Source: Chara braunii (taxonomy: Eukaryota > Streptophyta > Charophyceae > Charales > Characeae). Taken from it: DNA of 33,673 nt. Below, piece by piece: positions 29,605-33,673 of the stretch (position 1 is its first letter; each line of letters starts with the position of its first letter). The stretch lies in contig BFEA01000431.1 in assembly GCA_003427395.1 (NCBI GenBank), positions 1,323,804 through 1,357,476 of the forward strand. Reading direction: 5' to 3'. Below the pieces are notes generated by a model. That model was given only the letters and a program-made list of their open reading frames with translations. It made no database searches and was not told where the DNA came from. A program made the translations under genes and the position numbers.

Positions 29605-29994
29605 GGAAAGTTAAGTATTTTCAACAAAGCATCGTTCCACCCCTCCCTTGAAAGTGAAAGACGGCGGCCCTCAAATCTCGAGTGCGCCCCAGGCAAAACG
29701 GTCCGAGCAGGGCCCGATGGTACACCTGCTCCGTACGGAAAATCCCACGGACCGAACAAATGCGGCGCGCCGGACAGGGCTGCAGTGGGGCTGTACCCAT
29801 CCAACCGGACGGAGGCGAGGATCAATTAAATGAAATTCTTTCAGAATCCGACAGTATTGCATGACACCCTCTCTCGTCTTTTTCGGTGTGTTGTACAGGT
29901 TGTATTTCCTGCTGGCGTTGTTTGTTTTTGCTCAGAGCAGCCGCCGTGCTTCCTACTGGCGTGGTGTAGGAAGGCAAGAGCTTCAGCTTCGTCG

Positions 29995-32121
29995 ATGGCG
30001 GGGGGGTGGGAGATGTCGTCTTCAAGGAGGTCCGTCTCCTTGTTGCCGTTGCTTCGACTGTTGGCCATCGCCACTCTTTTCATCTGTCCGGCGGTGGCTG
30101 TTCCCGCCAACAATTTCGCTGACTTGAAGAGGTTGTTGGCGGATACGAGTGTGAGCGCAATCGAGGTGAAGGCTGACATCAAGTTGACGGAGGACTTGCC
30201 ACAGGTCAAGCGCTCGATCCGCATCGTTGGACAGTGTCCAGGTGGCCGACAATGTGTGGTCGATGGTGACTCCAAGTACCGTATCTTTCTCATCAGCGGA
30301 TCAAGCGGATGCTCTCGCCCCGCTCCAAGGCTCCGTGTCGACATCAGCAATTGCCGTCTTATCAATGCGAGAGCTAATTTGGCTCAAGTTGAAGGGTGCG
30401 GGACTTTGCAGTGGGATAGTGGGGCAGCTCTGAGCTTGATTGTTGTGGCGTCAGCCACGGTGAGGGGCGTCAATTTCGAGGGCAATGCGGCCCCTGCTCG
30501 CTCTGGTGGCGGCTTGGCCGTTTACTCGTCAGGATTCTTAAGTCCGATTTCAACTCTTGATATCGCCAACTGTGTGTTCCGCAACAATCGCGCAGGCAAT
30601 ACCGGAGGCGGCATCGACCTTGACAGCGGCGTGAAGACGACCATCACTTCCTCAACCTTCATTAATAATGCTGTTACGTCGGACGTGTCGGCGGCGTTTG
30701 CAGGAGGAGGTGGTGCGCTGTCAGACTTTTCTGGGAATTTGCAAGTGATTGGCTGCACGTTCCAGAACAACACGAACGCGTTCGGCCTTGGCGGCGCCGT
30801 CAACATTGGCAGCATTTATGGGGTGCCGCCTGGCCGGTCGGATTTCCAGTCGAACACATTTGAGGATAATTCCGCGAAGGAAGGCGGCGCCATCAGCGTG
30901 ATTAGGGCGGGAGTGTCCATCTGCAAGAACACGTTCACGAACAATGTGGCGACTGGTGCCGGCAGCGCCGTTAGGAGTAGCAGCAACGTGCTCGTAGTCC
31001 TTGACAGGCACCCGGCCAAGTTCTGCCCGCGCATTCCCGCTGGCACTCGCACCGTCTGCACGCGCGATTACAGGGGACCTGGCTTCTCCATTCTGTCGGA
31101 TGCCCCTTGTACTGTGAGCGACCAGGTGCGTGTAGTGTGCGGTAATGGCGGGAGCTGTTTGCCCCGCGGAGTGGATATCAGGACACCAACCGGTCGCCTG
31201 GCAAGCTTTCTCCTGGACGAGAAGCGCACCAAGCTGACACTCACAGAGAACGTCGTGCTCACCGAGGGCCTTCCCCATCCTTCCCTCCTCAGAACCAAGC
31301 CAATCACAATCACCGGCAAGTGCCCTCGGTCTCCCGGTGGAAGATGCGTGATCGACGGCCAGGGGAAGTTTACGGCCTTCATCTTCCCCGTGCACGTGAC
31401 CATGGAGAACATCGAATTTCGGCGCGCAGCTCTGACGGCCGTCAAGGCGGATGGCGGCTTCATTGGCAGGAACCTTGTCTTCACACGGAACAGTCGGCCT
31501 GTCAACTTTGACGTCTCTCCGAACGACGCCCCTTATACGGCGGGACTGTTCATTTCTGGAAACTTCACTATTTCAGACTCCACCTTCAGTGAAAACTCTG
31601 GTTACTCTGCGGTTGCGCTTGCCACCTCCGAAGGCGACACATTCACGAGGGGAGTTATCTCAAAGTGCACATTCAGTAAGAATGTGGCGGCGCGCATTGG
31701 CGCTGCAGTGAGTTTGGGTGGGGAGAGGAGCAAGACTTCGTACCGCGTGGCGGACTCGACTTTCATGGGGAACACGGCCGCCCAGGCGGCCGGAATCGAC
31801 GCAAGTAATGGGCAGGTGGAGATCGTTCGTTGCACTTTCAAGAACAACAAAGCGACCAAGTTCTTTGCTGGGGCAGTTCTTATTGACGAGTACGAGAAGT
31901 TTTCCCTTTGCAACTGCCAGTTTTCTGGAAACACCGCCAAGGAGAGCAACAGCAGCAATCTCTTCGTGTCGCAGGTTACCACAATACCGGCGGCGACTCT
32001 GTTCTGCCCTGCTCAACCTCCTCAAACGGAATTCAACTGCAACTTCAACGGCGATAGAGACGAACCGTTCCCTTGTTTTCCGATCACGATCGGAGGGCCA
32101 GGATGTGCCGGCTGTCGTTAG
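29995..32121 (+). CDS. Secreted, duplicated right-handed parallel beta-helix protein
   Basis: A 708-residue protein without introns. I chose ATG 29995 because a signal peptide follows: Arg-Arg at residues 11-12, then a hydrophobic core SLLPLLRLLAIATLFICPAV, with cleavage likely near residue 38. An in-frame ATG at 29830 would place 55 non-signal residues ahead of it; ATG 30013 is an alternative. Ten turns of the form (C/S/N)-T/V/Q-F-x-x-N, for example GCTFQNN (253-259) and RCTFKNN (612-618), each followed by a small-residue Gly-Gly stretch, mark PbH1-type beta-helix coils, as in pectate-lyase-like and Pmp-like proteins. The protein is two copies of one domain: VGQCPGG-VVDG-K (78-94) recurs as TGKCP-GG-VIDG-K (440-458), and each copy ends in a FCP cap (343, 670). 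Three N-glycosylation sequons (258, 523, 652). Extracellular or cell-wall location is inferred; no catalytic residues are identified. Confidence 0.85.
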   Translation: MAGGWEMSSSRRSVSLLPLLRLLAIATLFICPAVAVPANNFADLKRLLADTSVSAIEVKADIKLTEDLPQVKRSIRIVGQCPGGRQCVVDGDSKYRIFLISGSSGCSRPAPRLRVDISNCRLINARANLAQVEGCGTLQWDSGAALSLIVVASATVRGVNFEGNAAPARSGGGLAVYSSGFLSPISTLDIANCVFRNNRAGNTGGGIDLDSGVKTTITSSTFINNAVTSDVSAAFAGGGGALSDFSGNLQVIGCTFQNNTNAFGLGGAVNIGSIYGVPPGRSDFQSNTFEDNSAKEGGAISVIRAGVSICKNTFTNNVATGAGSAVRSSSNVLVVLDRHPAKFCPRIPAGTRTVCTRDYRGPGFSILSDAPCTVSDQVRVVCGNGGSCLPRGVDIRTPTGRLASFLLDEKRTKLTLTENVVLTEGLPHPSLLRTKPITITGKCPRSPGGRCVIDGQGKFTAFIFPVHVTMENIEFRRAALTAVKADGGFIGRNLVFTRNSRPVNFDVSPNDAPYTAGLFISGNFTISDSTFSENSGYSAVALATSEGDTFTRGVISKCTFSKNVAARIGAAVSLGGERSKTSYRVADSTFMGNTAAQAAGIDASNGQVEIVRCTFKNNKATKFFAGAVLIDEYEKFSLCNCQFSGNTAKESNSSNLFVSQVTTIPAATLFCPAQPPQTEFNCNFNGDRDEPFPCFPITIGGPGCAGCR

Positions 32122-33349
32122 CTGCTACTTACAACAGCGAGAGAGTTAAGTTAACAGCAGCGAGAGACTTAGGCGGCAGGTGGTAGGGGGTTTGCACGCG
32201 GGATGTCGAGAGCCAATAAGGGGTACTAAGAGTCTCGGTGGGATTTAGACTTTAGAAAGTTCAATTTTCGCTGTTGGTCAGGGAATCGCTGTTGTCAATA
32301 ATGTTGTCGATGGTTCGAGCTGAGCGCTGTTGTCGTTAAGTTCTCTGTAATCTTTCCAGAGGGCGTATGATGCGAGAGGGGCGGGGTTGAGGGTCCCTCC
32401 TGTATTCTTCGTTCGTGCCACTTTGTGGAGGTTTATTTCCTCAATTGGCGGCAAGAAACAGAACTGCGCTCGAGTCGAAGCTTGACCCGGGCATCTGTTT
32501 TTTTTTTTTTTTTTGTCAAGGAGCCGTGAGAATTGGTCTCTGTGCCTGTGCTTTCAGGAGTGGGTATGTACTGGTTGCTCCGTCTCTGCGGAAACGGAGT
32601 TTAGACAGCGCTTTTCTTCATCGAGAAAGAGATCGGTCAGCATGGCGGGAAAGCCCTCCTACGGTAGTCATGTCTGAAGATGATTTAGTCCTTCGGTATT
32701 CGCCAGTTGGATGGATCGATGAAAAAAGGTCTTTTTGCAATTGCTGTTAAACGATAAGGTAGAAATAACTGATTACGTTATTTGAAACCCGTGTTGTGTT
32801 GATCGGGACGAGCTGGGCATAACATCGCTGGTTCAAGTTGTGTCCACTTCTGTAATTCTATCTCTACAGAATCAATCATTCACTGCCCGCAATTCGAATT
32901 GATTGGAGAAAGTTATTCGGGGTCATTGGAGCCATATGTCATTGGTGTTAAGGTAGAAGTCGGTGATGATGCATATGTAATTTATCCCGCATTGAGATGC
33001 TTTCGGTCGGGCTTTCAGAAGCGTGATCCGCAGAGATGCTGAGATTGGCATATTGCATGAGCTTCGTGCCAACGAGCGCCCTCTCCTCCTCAAATGGTTT
33101 CAGAAATGGTAATCATGGTCGTTGAAGTTGTTATTGCCTACGGTCCGTCTGAAGAGCCGGTCCTACCTACCTGTCTCTCTCCCACTCTCTCTCAAACACA
33201 CCCACACACATCGCCTGTCTCCCACATATCTTGATGTGACATTGTGAACAGTTTCAGGAAATGAAAATACGTTTACTATCTGACTGAAGCACTGTGTGCC
33301 GTTCTTCAACGTGACGAACCGCTCGCCCCCGTCATTGTCTGCACCTTCT

Positions 33350-33350
<1 letters not shown>
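32122..33350. other. 3' flank of the beta-helix gene; no further gene seen
   Basis: It probably starts with the 3' untranslated region. A T-tract lies at about 32498-32514. Weak open frames (for example 32415-32750) have no recognisable content. Confidence 0.4.

Positions 33351-33423
<73 letters not shown>
33351..33423. repeat. (CT)n microsatellite
   Basis: 73 uninterrupted bases of CT. The sequence after it (33456-33491) matches the dispersed repeat at 23502-23536. Confidence 0.97.
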
Positions 33424-33425
<2 letters not shown>

Positions 33426-33598
33426 AGTCACACACGCACAAAAAAAAGAAGTGTTGCAGTGTATATTTCCATGTTCTAGCGGAAGAGTCATTCAAATTTG
33501 CTCATCCTATCGTCGCTATCTATGGAAGTAGCGTGAGGCCAGCCGTGGGATTGGAGACATACCTGTTGGCTAGTGCGTTGCTAATCCTATCGATGGAC

Positions 33599-33600
<2 letters not shown>

Positions 33601-33673
<73 letters not shown>
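33601..33673. repeat. (CT)n microsatellite at the window end
   Basis: CT repeat reaching the last base, where assembly or the window stops. Confidence 0.97.

Noticed and set aside
29830-29994. Upstream in-frame ATG as start of the beta-helix gene
   Set aside because: It would add 55 residues before a good signal peptide; the ATG at 29995 or 30013 fits secretion better. Not excluded outright.

Overview
The window is eukaryotic nuclear DNA, most likely from a charophyte green alga such as Chara. This is inferred from the style of the Ty3-type polymerase motifs and the long (CT)n/(GA)n microsatellites; no taxonomic marker gene is present. Most of it is old, broken retroelements and simple repeats. 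One intact protein gene is clear.

Layout. 1-1.4 kb: a Nextera adapter remnant, a CT/CTAT microsatellite and a 15-bp-based satellite. 1.4-3.95 kb: gene-free, pyrimidine-rich, with an approximately 165-bp tandem repeat and a candidate LTR edge. 3.95-10.2 kb, minus strand: a Ty3/gypsy gag-protease-RT-RNase H-integrase pseudogene with many stops and frameshifts. 10.17-13.19 kb, minus strand, directly upstream of gag: a chain of related ORFs whose starts and stops nearly touch and which share a divergent repeated protein module of no family I recognise. I rate this the most unusual content of the window. 13.19-13.9 kb, plus strand: the 3' end of a different Ty3 chromovirus pol, followed by a G-rich polypurine tract and a probable LTR. 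14.6-16.3 kb: simple repeats. 16.3-22.0 kb, minus strand: a decayed LINE (ORF1 with a CCHC knuckle, endonuclease, RT, C-terminal region), interrupted by a microsatellite/N-gap block and possibly by a foreign plus-strand ORF. 22.4-22.7 kb: a possible SINE. 22.8-23.2 kb: an exact 191-bp duplication around a Nextera mosaic-end dimer, which is an assembly or library artefact. 23.2-29.3 kb: tandem and dispersed repeats and a tRNA-Gly(UCC)-like gene. 29.3-29.46 kb: a foldback element. 29.6-32.1 kb, plus strand: an uninterrupted gene for a secreted, duplicated parallel beta-helix protein with a TATA box upstream. 32.1-33.67 kb: non-coding, ending in (CT)n.

The retroelements do not form working systems, because every one carries disabling lesions. 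The beta-helix gene looks intact and is the best candidate for a functional host gene.
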